From assembly GCA_017471085.1 (NCBI GenBank), contig JAFUWW010000030.1:1-13922 (forward strand): DNA of 13,922 nucleotides, in the 5' to 3' direction. Below are positions 1 through 5,505 of this stretch, one piece after another. The notes beneath the pieces are model-generated. The model saw only the letters and a list, made by a program, of their open reading frames with translations. It searched no databases and was not told where the DNA came from. Within the stretch, counting starts at the first letter, position 1; every line of letters starts with the position of its first letter. The position numbers were made by a program, and so were the translations under genes. This stretch comes from Bacteroidales bacterium. GTDB taxonomy: Bacteria > Bacteroidota > Bacteroidia > Bacteroidales > UBA932.

Positions 1-100
1 CTCGAGCCTATGCAACCCTTTGATAATGACGGGACACGCCTGGCGGTACCCGACATAACCTACGATTCCACACATAATGGAAAATATGTCTTGCTAATAA

Positions 101-2275
101 TTAAAAGAACAACAACTCACGATACTTGGGGAGCGGCCACATGGCGTCGTCCACCAGCATTTCCAGATTGTCGGCACTTTCCCGCACGCGGACCATCTGC
201 TCCATCACCTCGGTAGAGTAGGTGAGGGCGCGACGGGTCATGTCGGTCATGCGGTTGGCCTTCTTGCGGGCGTCCACCAGCGCCTGGGTATCGGCGGAGA
301 GGGCGTTGATGTAGCCGGCGATTTTGCGGTAAGTCTCGATATCGGCCTTGCAGAGGTCTTTGTACTCTTCACCGAAGATATCCTTGCTGCCCAGGATGCT
401 CTTGATGAGGATGTCCTGGTAAGTTACCGCAGCGGGTATGACGTGGTTGAGGCAGATGTCGCCCAGGACGCGGGCTTCTATCTGCAGTTTCTTCACATAA
501 GTCTCTTCCTGCACCTCAACCCTCGCCTCGATTTCGCTGGGGGTGAGCACCCCTGTTTCCGTGAACATCTGCACCGATTCCGGCTTGCGGAAGGCCTGGA
601 AGGCTACGGGAACGTTGGTGACGGGAGTAAGGCCTCTCTTGGGGGCTTCCTCCAGCCATTCCTCGCTGTAACCGTTGCCCTCGAACATCACGGGACGGGC
701 TTCCTCCAGGAATTCGCGGATGACGGAAAGGACGGCCTGGTCCAGTTGCATGCCTTCGCCGGTGAGGCTGTCTACCCGGGTGCGGAATTCCTTCAGGCTT
801 TCCGCCACGGCGGCATTGAGCACGAAGGTGGTGCCGGCGGCATTGGCCGACGATCCCACGGCGCGGAATTCGAACCGGTTGCCAGTGAAGGCGAACGGCG
901 AGGTGCGGTTGCGGTCGGTGTTGTCCGGAATAATCTCGGGGATGGAACTCACCAGGTCGATGCTGCGCTTGGCTTCCGGGGCCTCGGCCGGGTCTTCCAT
1001 CCGGAGGATGGCGTCGAAGACCTTGCTCAGGGTGGAGCCGGAGAAGACCGACATTACCGCGGGCGGAGCCTCATGGCCGCCCAGCCGGTAGGAGTTGTTG
1101 AGGGAACAGACCGATGCCATGAGCAGGTAGTCGTGCCTTTTGACGGCGCGTACCACCGAGGCGTAGAAAGACAGGAACTGCAGGTTCTTCACCGGGGTCT
1201 TTCCTGGGGAGAGCAGGTTCACGCCCGTATCGGTCTGCATGGACCAGTTGCAGTGCTTTCCGCTGCCGTTCACCCCCTGGAAGGGCTTCTCGTGGAAGAT
1301 GACCTTCAGGTGATGCTTCTCCGCCACCTTCTGCATGATGATCATCAGCAGCATGTTCTGGTCGATGGCGGTGGTGATTTCCGAGAACACCGGAGCGCAT
1401 TCGAACTGGTTCGGGGCCACCTCGTTGTGACGGGTCTGGAGCGGAATGCCCTGTTTGTAGGCCTCCGTCTCGAAATCCTTCATGAAGAGGGCGACCCGGG
1501 AGGGAATGGCGCCGAAGTAGTGGTCGGACAGCTGCTGGTCTTTGGCCGATGTGTGGCCGATGACCGTGCGGGAGCAAAGCTGCAGGTCCGGGCGGGCATT
1601 GTACAGGGCTTCATCCACCAGGAAATACTCCTGCTCCAGGCCGACATTGACCGTGACGCTGCGGACAGCCGGGTCGAACAGCCGGGCGACGGCGGTGGCG
1701 GCGGTATCCAGGGCCTGGATGGAACGCAGGTTGGGCACTTTCATGTCCAGGGCCTCTCCCGTGTACGAAACGAACACGGAAGGGATGCAGAGGGTGCCGT
1801 CCAGGATGAAGGCGGGCGAGTTGGGATCCCAGGCGGAATAACCGCGGGCTTCGAAAGTGTTGCGGAGGCCTCCGTTGGGGAAACTGGAGGCATCCGGTTC
1901 CTGCTGCACCAGTGCACTGCCCTTGAAGCGCTCCATGGGGTCTCCGTCCTTGAGGGAGATGAAGGCTTCGTGCTTTTCGGCGGTGGAACCGGTGAGCGGC
2001 TGGAAGAGATGGGTGTAATGGGTGGCACCCCGTTCGATGGCCCAGGATTTCATGCCGGAAGCGATTTCATCGGCCATGTTCCTGTCTATCTTGTTGCCGG
2101 TTTTCCGGGCTTCCAGGACAGACTTGAACGCGGCGTCGGACATGTACTTCCGCATGGTCTCCAGGGCGAATACATTCTGGCCGAAGTACGTCGAAATCGG
2201 CCCGTTTTCCACGTAATGCCTTTGAGGATCGCGTGAGGACGCTACGGCGAGCGCCCTTTCTCTGAATGTAGCCAT
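101..2275 (-). CDS. glnN: Type III glutamine synthetase (GSIII)
   Basis: This cytosolic enzyme makes glutamine from glutamate, ammonia and ATP and is the main entry point for ammonia assimilation. The 724-residue product has the usual length of the GSIII family, which is far longer than the type I enzyme. Visible motifs are the catalytic-core strand NVGLEQEYFLVD (about residues 210-221), RHNEVAPNQFECAP (282-295), the ATP/substrate loop NGSGKHCNWSMQT (336-348), and EFRAVGSS further on. Family knowledge places metal- and glutamate-binding Glu and His residues in these blocks. The ATG at 2275 is the first start after the leader and gives MATFRERAL; no Shine-Dalgarno is present, as is normal in Bacteroidota. 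It follows the alpha/beta hydrolase gene by 86 bases on the same strand but has its own promoter. A hairpin fills the short leader and may modulate expression. The identification is secure. Confidence 0.97.
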   Translation of the reverse strand: MATFRERALAVASSRDPQRHYVENGPISTYFGQNVFALETMRKYMSDAAFKSVLEARKTGNKIDRNMADEIASGMKSWAIERGATHYTHLFQPLTGSTAEKHEAFISLKDGDPMERFKGSALVQQEPDASSFPNGGLRNTFEARGYSAWDPNSPAFILDGTLCIPSVFVSYTGEALDMKVPNLRSIQALDTAATAVARLFDPAVRSVTVNVGLEQEYFLVDEALYNARPDLQLCSRTVIGHTSAKDQQLSDHYFGAIPSRVALFMKDFETEAYKQGIPLQTRHNEVAPNQFECAPVFSEITTAIDQNMLLMIIMQKVAEKHHLKVIFHEKPFQGVNGSGKHCNWSMQTDTGVNLLSPGKTPVKNLQFLSFYASVVRAVKRHDYLLMASVCSLNNSYRLGGHEAPPAVMSVFSGSTLSKVFDAILRMEDPAEAPEAKRSIDLVSSIPEIIPDNTDRNRTSPFAFTGNRFEFRAVGSSANAAGTTFVLNAAVAESLKEFRTRVDSLTGEGMQLDQAVLSVIREFLEEARPVMFEGNGYSEEWLEEAPKRGLTPVTNVPVAFQAFRKPESVQMFTETGVLTPSEIEARVEVQEETYVKKLQIEARVLGDICLNHVIPAAVTYQDILIKSILGSKDIFGEEYKDLCKADIETYRKIAGYINALSADTQALVDARKKANRMTDMTRRALTYSTEVMEQMVRVRESADNLEMLVDDAMWPLPKYRELLFF

Positions 2276-2281
2276 AGTTAT

Positions 2282-2327
2282 AAAAAAATTAATCCGTAAG
2301 CATGGGCACGGCGGCCCGCACTTACGG
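2282..2327 (-). promoter_or_regulatory. glnN leader hairpin with U-run
   Basis: On the minus strand CCGTAAG (2327-2321) pairs perfectly with CTTACGG (2300-2294). Inside it, GGGC pairs with GCCC, with two wobbles and one mismatch between the two blocks. After the 3' arm come ATTAA and seven T bases (2288-2282), then the start codon seven bases later. Since transcription should begin at or next to the 5' arm, the mRNA would start with this stem. It could protect the 5' end, or the stem plus U-run could act as a weak attenuator. The five-base spacer before the T-run argues against an efficient terminator. Confidence 0.5.
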
Positions 2328-2331
2328 GTTG

Positions 2332-2339
2332 CAAAGTTA
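2332..2339 (-). promoter_or_regulatory. glnN promoter -7 box (TAACTTTG)
   Basis: On the minus strand this reads TAACTTTG, a perfect match to the Bacteroidota TAnnTTTG box, about 57 bases before the glnN ATG. The expected transcription start falls around 2325-2328, at the first bases of the leader hairpin. I see no clean TTG at the -33 spacing, so the upstream element is weak. Confidence 0.7.
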
Positions 2340-2361
2340 TAAAAATTTTCAGAAAGAACGG

Positions 2362-3399
2362 CTATTTTTTCGTCCTTTGTAAAAGCTGCCCGTCCAAAAA
2401 ACGGACGATGGACAGCTGCTGCTCCTTTCCGCAGTGATGGCCGCCTTCAAAGAATTCTGTCTCAAGGGCTTCTCCGGCACCATCGGCCCGGTAAACCTGC
2501 TGCATCCTCCGGAAGGCTTCGGCGGTGGCTTCTTCCGGGAAGAGGTGGTCGGAGCGGCCGCTCAGGAAGAGGAAGGGCTTGGGCGAGAGCGTGCGGGCGA
2601 TGTCAGGGAAGTCGTACGCCTTCCGGAGCGAGGGAATCATCATGGAGAAGTCCGAGGCCGACGGGGGCTCTGCCTGCGTGCGTTTGAGCGTCATCCAGCA
2701 GAGGGCGGCACCGGTTTTCACCTCTTCGCAGAACGCGGCCAGCAGCCAGGCCCGGTGGGCGCCCATCGACCAGCCGAAACAGCCGATCCTGTCTTCCTGC
2801 ACGTTGGGAAGGCTTTTGAGCAGGCGGGCAGCAGCGGCGTCTTCGTTGAGGGTTTGCTCTGCCCAGATACGGCGCTTGAGGAAGAGGCTGTCGTAAACGG
2901 CCCGCTGGCCTTCGTACACTTCCTGCTTCAGCGCCCTGATCCCGTCGGTGGGCTCCTTCCCGAACTGCATCCGGCTCCACCGCTGGCATTTTTCCGTGCT
3001 GCGGGAACCCCAGTAAAGGGCGTCCGGCACAATTACCACGTAGCCCAGGGAAGCGAGACTGTCGGCAAAAAACACCCCGTCAAAGCCGTCCCGGACCCAT
3101 TGCCGGGCCGATGCCTGGATATGCTCCGGTGCGTCGGCAAGGGGCCGTACCAGCTTTTCCTTGCCGATGTCGAAGCGGGCGCCGTGGTCGTGCAGCAGAA
3201 CCAGGCCGGGATGCTTTTCCCCGTCCGAGGGAAAGAGCAGATAGGCCTGCACCCTTTCTTCTCCGAAGGTGCGGTACGCTACCAGCTGGCAGGTATAGCC
3301 TTCCCGCTGCTCGGTGGCAATCACCGCCATGTCCGGCTCCTGTGCCGGCCAAAGTTTCAGCGGGAGCAGGGCAAGGAGGAATGTGAGGAACTTGAGCAT
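2362..3399 (-). CDS. Exported alpha/beta hydrolase (dienelactone-hydrolase-like)
   Basis: The 345-residue protein starts with a signal peptide (MLKFLTFLLALLPLKLWPAQ), so it probably works in the periplasm or at the outer surface. The alpha/beta-hydrolase catalytic set is visible: nucleophile Ser211 in GWSMG, acid Asp284 in SGRSDHLF, and His321 in EGGHHCG. An HDHGARFD segment (70-77) sits where the oxyanion-hole loop is expected. The fold resembles dienelactone hydrolases and acetyl-xylan-esterase-like enzymes, but the substrate cannot be read from sequence. I chose the ATG at 3399 because it begins the signal peptide and lies four bases after a TATCTTTG box; the frame is open back to 3897, but that part runs antisense through the NUDIX gene. 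It lies upstream of glnN on the same strand, and I see no strong terminator between them, so read-through is possible. Confidence 0.88.
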   Translation of the reverse strand: MLKFLTFLLALLPLKLWPAQEPDMAVIATEQREGYTCQLVAYRTFGEERVQAYLLFPSDGEKHPGLVLLHDHGARFDIGKEKLVRPLADAPEHIQASARQWVRDGFDGVFFADSLASLGYVVIVPDALYWGSRSTEKCQRWSRMQFGKEPTDGIRALKQEVYEGQRAVYDSLFLKRRIWAEQTLNEDAAAARLLKSLPNVQEDRIGCFGWSMGAHRAWLLAAFCEEVKTGAALCWMTLKRTQAEPPSASDFSMMIPSLRKAYDFPDIARTLSPKPFLFLSGRSDHLFPEEATAEAFRRMQQVYRADGAGEALETEFFEGGHHCGKEQQLSIVRFLDGQLLQRTKK

Positions 3400-3400
3400 A

Positions 3401-3431
3401 TTGCAAAGATAGCTAAAAATCGTTAAGTTTG
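3401..3431. promoter_or_regulatory. Divergent back-to-back promoters
   Basis: Within the 39-base gap between the hydrolase and NUDIX genes there are two opposed -7 boxes. The minus-strand box TATCTTTG spans 3411-3404 and lies four bases before the hydrolase ATG. The plus-strand box TAAGTTTG spans 3424-3431 and lies seven bases before the NUDIX ATG; a TTG at 3401-3403 sits 20 bases upstream of it, so the two promoters overlap. Two polymerases could hardly occupy the gap together, which predicts competition between the genes. Both mRNAs would be leaderless or nearly so. Confidence 0.65.
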
Positions 3432-3438
3432 CAGGACT

Positions 3439-4002
3439 ATGAATACCATCAACGAAGACAGGAAGTGGAAGATTCTCTCTTCCGAATATCTGATCCGGCG
3501 CCCCTGGCTTACCGCCCGCCGGGATGTGGCTCAGCTGCCGGACGGCCGGGTGAACAGCGAATACTATGTTTTGGAGTATCCGGACTGGGTGAACATCATC
3601 GCCCTCACGGAAGAAGGGCAGGTGATTCTGGAAAGGCAGTATCGGCATGCCCTCGGAAAAACCTGCTACGAACTGCCCTGCGGAGTGATTGAAGAGGGAG
3701 AAACGCCCCTGGAGGCCGCCAAACGGGAGCTGCTGGAAGAGACCGGCTATGCCGGGGGAGAGTGGAAAGAGTGGATGGTCCTGTCTCCCAATCCGGCCAC
3801 CAGCACCAACCTGGCCCACAGTTTTGTGGCTACGGGCGTGCGCAAGGTGTCCGGCCAGCACCTGGACGCCACGGAGGATATCGAAGTGTCCCTGCATAGC
3901 CCCTCCTTCGTCCGGGAACTGCTGGAGCAGAACCAGATTCTGCAGGCCCTGATGGCGGCGCCCATGTGGAAGTTTTTCTTCTGCGAGGCCGGCAAGGATT
4001 GA
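3439..4002 (+). CDS. NUDIX hydrolase
   Basis: The 187-residue protein carries a perfect Nudix box, G-x5-E-x7-REUxEExGU, in the segment starting GVIEEGETPLEAAKRELLEE and ending in TGY (around residues 80-102). These residues bind the divalent metals used to cleave a nucleoside diphosphate linked to another group. The N-terminal half (WKILSSEYLIRRPWLTARRD, then EYYVLEYPDWVNIIALTEEG) resembles the ADP-ribose/ADP-sugar pyrophosphatase branch, so an ADP-sugar is a reasonable guess, but the substrate is inferred. The protein is cytosolic, with no signal peptide. The start at 3439 directly follows a TAAGTTTG promoter box. It ends at TGA 4000-4002 and is followed by an unrelated accessory patch. Confidence 0.92.
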   Translation: MNTINEDRKWKILSSEYLIRRPWLTARRDVAQLPDGRVNSEYYVLEYPDWVNIIALTEEGQVILERQYRHALGKTCYELPCGVIEEGETPLEAAKRELLEETGYAGGEWKEWMVLSPNPATSTNLAHSFVATGVRKVSGQHLDATEDIEVSLHSPSFVRELLEQNQILQALMAAPMWKFFFCEAGKD

Positions 4003-4038
4003 TTGCAGCCTTTGTCGCCATCCTCCGGCACGGCCTCC

Positions 4039-4060
4039 GCGGCGAGATAATCTTCGCCGC
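4039..4060 (+). other. Hairpin downstream of the NUDIX gene
   Basis: GCGGCGA (4039-4045) and TCGCCGC (4054-4060) form a perfect seven-base-pair stem with an eight-base loop. No T-run follows, so it is not a typical intrinsic terminator. It may be a 3' stabilising stem for the NUDIX mRNA. Confidence 0.35.
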
Positions 4061-4108
4061 CCTGCGTGAACTCCTTCCGACCGACTGAGCAGTGTTTGCT
4101 GCGGTTAG

Positions 4109-4161
4109 TTGTGTTTTTTTCAGAATTTGTACCTTTGACATCAGCAACAACAGTCGCCGTG
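4109..4161 (+). repeat. Direct repeat copy 1, with promoter boxes
   Basis: From CAGA at 4121 to CCGTG at 4161 this matches the stretch at 5466-5505 with three T/A or C/T differences, one further substitution and a one-base indel; the match continues back to a shared TTGTG (4109-4113) with a two-base length difference. It contains TACCTTTG (4130-4137), a consensus -7 box, with TTG 18 bases upstream. The two copies flank the hicAB operon and the broken gene in the same orientation. The downstream sequence differs between copies, so copy 1 keeps only the promoter end. Confidence 0.7.
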
Positions 4162-4190
4162 AGGTGCGCCTGTATTTTTTACGGCGGTAC

Positions 4191-4224
4191 AAAAAAAGAT
4201 GGCCCCGGAGGTCCGGGAGCCATC
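4191..4224 (-). terminator. Intrinsic terminator of the hicA-hicB operon
   Basis: On the minus strand, 25 bases past the hicB stop, GATGGC (4224-4219) pairs with GCCATC (4203-4198). Inside it CCCGG pairs with CCGGG across a short loop, with one bulged base. Seven T bases follow (4197-4191). Stem length, GC content and the immediate T-run make a textbook rho-independent terminator. Confidence 0.85.
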
Positions 4225-4248
4225 GCTGCATCAGGGGGTCAAAAACAA

Positions 4249-4647
4249 CTAAAGCGAAACAGCCTGTAGTTCGCGGGCTATCTGATGCAGGCCCGCTTCT
4301 ATCTTTTTGGCCTGGGCCGATGATATATAGGTGCCCCCGGCCTTATAGTGGCGCATGAGACTCGGAGAAATCCCCACCCTTTCCGCAAATCTGGATACAT
4401 TCAGGAAAGAGAAAGCATCGAAGAAAGCCGACACGTCATACTGATACTCGAAGGTGAGATTGTCCAGGCCGTCAGGAGAGGTGCGCCCCTGTTCGGCGTA
4501 GGAAGCCCTTACTTCCTCGATGGAGTTCATGAGGTCCGCCTTGGCCTCTTCCACCGTGGCGCCCTCCCCGAAGATGGTGGACTTGAAATTGGTAATGACG
4601 GCGCTGAAGCCGTTCCCGTCCTTCTCTATCAAAACTTTTGCCTTCAT
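4249..4647 (-). CDS. hicB: HicB-family antitoxin
   Basis: The 132-residue product has two parts. Residues 1-60 (MKAKVLIEKDGNGFSAVITN, then FGEGATVEEAKADLMNSIEE) match the HicB fold, which neutralises the HicA RNase. Residues about 78-130 (FLNVSRFAERVGISPSLMRH, then AQAKKIEAGLHQIARELQAV) look like a helix-turn-helix, as expected for an antitoxin that represses its own operon. The ATG at 4647 follows an A-rich leader with no Shine-Dalgarno. The toxin gene is upstream on the same strand, with 27 bases between toxin stop and antitoxin start, the usual hicA-hicB order. A strong terminator follows. The DNA-binding and repression roles are inferred from the family. Confidence 0.9.
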   Translation of the reverse strand: MKAKVLIEKDGNGFSAVITNFKSTIFGEGATVEEAKADLMNSIEEVRASYAEQGRTSPDGLDNLTFEYQYDVSAFFDAFSFLNVSRFAERVGISPSLMRHYKAGGTYISSAQAKKIEAGLHQIARELQAVSL

Positions 4648-4664
4648 GGTTTTTATTGTTTTTT

Positions 4665-4690
4665 GATAGAGGGCTCATTCGCCCTCTATC
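4665..4690 (-). promoter_or_regulatory. Perfect hairpin at the hicA-hicB junction
   Basis: GATAGAGGGC (4690-4681 on the minus strand) pairs perfectly with GCCCTCTATC (4674-4665), giving ten base pairs around the six-base loop GAATGA. The 5' arm encodes the last hicA residues and the loop contains the hicA TGA stop. A-rich sequence follows (no T-run), so it is not a terminator. The hicB ATG lies 17 bases beyond the stem. Confidence 0.7.
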
Positions 4691-4860
4691 TGTTTAAGTA
4701 ACTTTTTCATAAGCCCCGGCTTCACTTCTTCCGACCCGTGTCTTCCCACCTGCATTTCGTCCGTCCGGCCTTCTTTCCTGTAGATGTCGTGCTTCTTGCC
4801 GCTTCGGTAGAACACCCACCCGTTTTGTTTTGCTAATCTTATTAACTCATTCCATTTCAT
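4675..4860 (-). CDS. hicA: HicA-family mRNA interferase toxin
   Basis: This 61-residue protein is the right size for HicA, a small double-stranded-RNA-binding-like RNase that cuts mRNA and arrests translation until HicB binds it. The order of motifs fits: MKWNELIRLAKQNGW, then SGKKHDIYRK with the likely catalytic His24, then GRHGSEEVKPGLMKKLLKQI, which is the typical HicA C-terminal block. I start it at ATG 4860 because that begins the canonical MKxxEL helix; the frame extends to 4914, but the extra residues (MRCRIFVLYLYCQKQLNI) would span the promoter box. It is first in the operon, ahead of hicB. The substitution of the usual SHH by KKH is within family variation, so activity is plausible but unproven. 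Confidence 0.88.
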   Translation of the reverse strand: MKWNELIRLAKQNGWVFYRSGKKHDIYRKEGRTDEMQVGRHGSEEVKPGLMKKLLKQIEGE

Positions 4861-4884
4861 GATGTTTAGTTGTTTTTGACAATA

Positions 4885-4914
4885 CAAATATAGCACAAAA
4901 ATGCGACACCGCAA
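4885..4914 (-). promoter_or_regulatory. hicAB promoter
   Basis: On the minus strand TATATTTG (4892-4885) is a consensus -7 box, and TTG (4914-4912, within TTTTGC) sits 19 bases upstream. The expected start lies about 20 bases before the hicA ATG, which supports the short HicA start at 4860. Autorepression by HicB is expected from the family; I see no clear operator palindrome. Confidence 0.75.
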
Positions 4915-5029
4915 AATTTTTTTACGGTTTTACGAAACTTTTTTCTTGCAAACACATATCCAAGTCTTTATCGGGGCGCCTTCTTTCCGGAGATAGTTCT
5001 CCATACAGACAGGCGAATAGAGAAAATTT

Positions 5030-5102
5030 GCCAGGTTCGTGGAATCCGTAAGGACCCACAGCGTTGCCCCAGGCTATGTGTTGGACAGAGCCTGGCTTTT
5101 TT
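5030..5102 (+). ncRNA. Candidate structured leader RNA with competing pairings
   Basis: A stem GTGG/CCAC (5039-5042 with 5056-5059) encloses TCC/GGA capped by the GNRA-type loop GTAA (5048-5051), separated by a small internal loop. Downstream, CCAGGCT (5069-5075) pairs with AGCCTGG (5089-5095), followed by C and TTTTTT (5097-5102), an intrinsic terminator. GCCAGG at 5030-5035 can instead pair with CCTGGC at 5091-5096, which would destroy the terminator. This layout resembles a cis-regulatory leader with an expression platform, placed 14 bases before the ATG of the broken gene at 5117. AAAATTTG (5023-5030) is a one-mismatch -7 box. I recognise no known riboswitch class. Confidence 0.35.
5069..5102 (+). 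terminator. Intrinsic terminator upstream of the broken gene
   Basis: CCAGGCT and AGCCTGG form seven base pairs with a 13-base loop, followed after one C by six T bases. It points along the plus strand. It either ends an upstream transcript or acts as the off-state of the leader described for 5030-5102. Confidence 0.75.
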
Positions 5103-5116
5103 ATACCTACAGCTTT

Positions 5117-5433
5117 ATGTCCAACAAAGCAACCGCCCCGACCCAGAAGGGCATCAAGGCCACCACCGAGGCCATCAACAACATCCAGGAAGGCTCGCCC
5201 AGCTCCAGATGGCGCTGAACCTTTACAGCGCGGCAGCCGCCGACAACTTCATCCTCCCCATCGACCAGCAGGCCTTTAAGGAGACCGCGGACCTCATGCG
5301 CGCCCTGAACCGGCTCATGTACGGCGAGAAGGCCCGCATGGACCACATGGCCAGCAACCTCCGCGTGGAGACCTCCGTCCAGCGCACCGTGCGCTCCTTC
5401 CGCCGCAAGGCTTCCATAAACATCGCCAGCTAA
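5117..5433 (+). pseudogene. Small helical protein gene broken by a -1 frameshift
   Basis: I do not recognise the family. The frame from ATG 5117 reads MSNKATAPTQKGIKATTEAI, then NNIQEG, and soon hits TGA. Shifting by -1 at the C of 5194 continues smoothly as LAQLQMALNLYSAAAADNFI, then LPIDQQAFKETADLMRALNR, and on to SFRRKASINIAS before TAA 5431-5433. Rejoined, this is about 105 residues, mostly helical, without a signal peptide or membrane helix. Codons are GC-rich in third position on both sides, and the joined protein reads far more naturally than either frame alone. Losing one C from GGCCTC would explain the break. The 74-residue open frame from ATG 5209 could be made as a fragment, but nothing supports that. 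An assembly or sequencing error is the main alternative. No slippery heptamer for programmed frameshifting is visible. Confidence 0.6.
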
Positions 5434-5483
5434 AGGAGGACCGAGCCATGGTTGTGATTTGCTTTCAGATTTTGTACCTTTGA
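5434..5483 (+). pseudogene. Shine-Dalgarno and start of a truncated gene
   Basis: Straight after the stop of the broken gene comes AGGAGG (5434-5439), an eight-base spacer and ATG (5448). The frame reads MVVICFQILYL and stops. The repeat shared with 4109-4161 begins within four bases of this ATG, so a downstream gene of the same small operon was probably replaced by repeat DNA. A perfect Shine-Dalgarno is unlike the other genes here and suggests this two-gene fragment came from another replicon or host. Confidence 0.45.
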
Positions 5484-5505
5484 CATCTGCAATAACAGTT
5501 CCGTG
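5452..5505 (+). repeat. Direct repeat copy 2, with promoter boxes
   Basis: This is the second copy of the repeat at 4109-4161, same orientation. TTG (5452-5454) and TACCTTTG (5475-5482) are 20 bases apart, the ideal spacing for a Bacteroidota promoter; copy 1 has 18. Similarity ends near CCGTG at 5505. Confidence 0.7.

Noticed and set aside
1..100. Regulatory element or gene end before glnN's stop
   Set aside because: Only a weak ACATA/TATGT inverted repeat with no T-run is visible, and the ORF at 10-216 runs into glnN. Nothing could be supported.
443..2236. Long plus-strand open frame of 597 codons opposite glnN
   Set aside because: It is antisense to a clear glutamine synthetase; its protein is rich in Gly, His and Arg with no known motif, the usual shadow of GC-rich codons.
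3400..3897. Extended hydrolase start at 3897 (511 residues)
   Set aside because: The extra 166 residues are antisense to the NUDIX gene and precede an obvious signal peptide and promoter.
4092..4200. N-terminus of an integrase (EVRLYFLRRYKK) after repeat copy 1
   Set aside because: Only about 12 residues resemble an arm-binding domain, and the frame runs straight into the hicAB terminator hairpin. Too short to support.
5039..5059. SRP RNA-like hairpin (TCC-GTAA-GGA resembles domain IV UCC-GGAA-GGA)
   Set aside because: The conserved internal loop on both sides of the SRP domain IV stem is missing, and the flanking stem GTGG/CCAC does not fit. The GNRA cap alone is common.
5180..5200. Programmed -1 ribosomal frameshift in the gene at 5117
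   Set aside because: No X-XXY-YYZ slippery heptamer and no stem right after the shift point; a single lost C is simpler.
4894..5208. Stop-free frame leading into ATG 5209, as an alternative N-terminus for the broken gene
   Set aside because: It has no ATG, crosses the hicAB promoter and the terminator at 5069-5102, and its translation is not protein-like, whereas the frame from ATG 5117 joins well.
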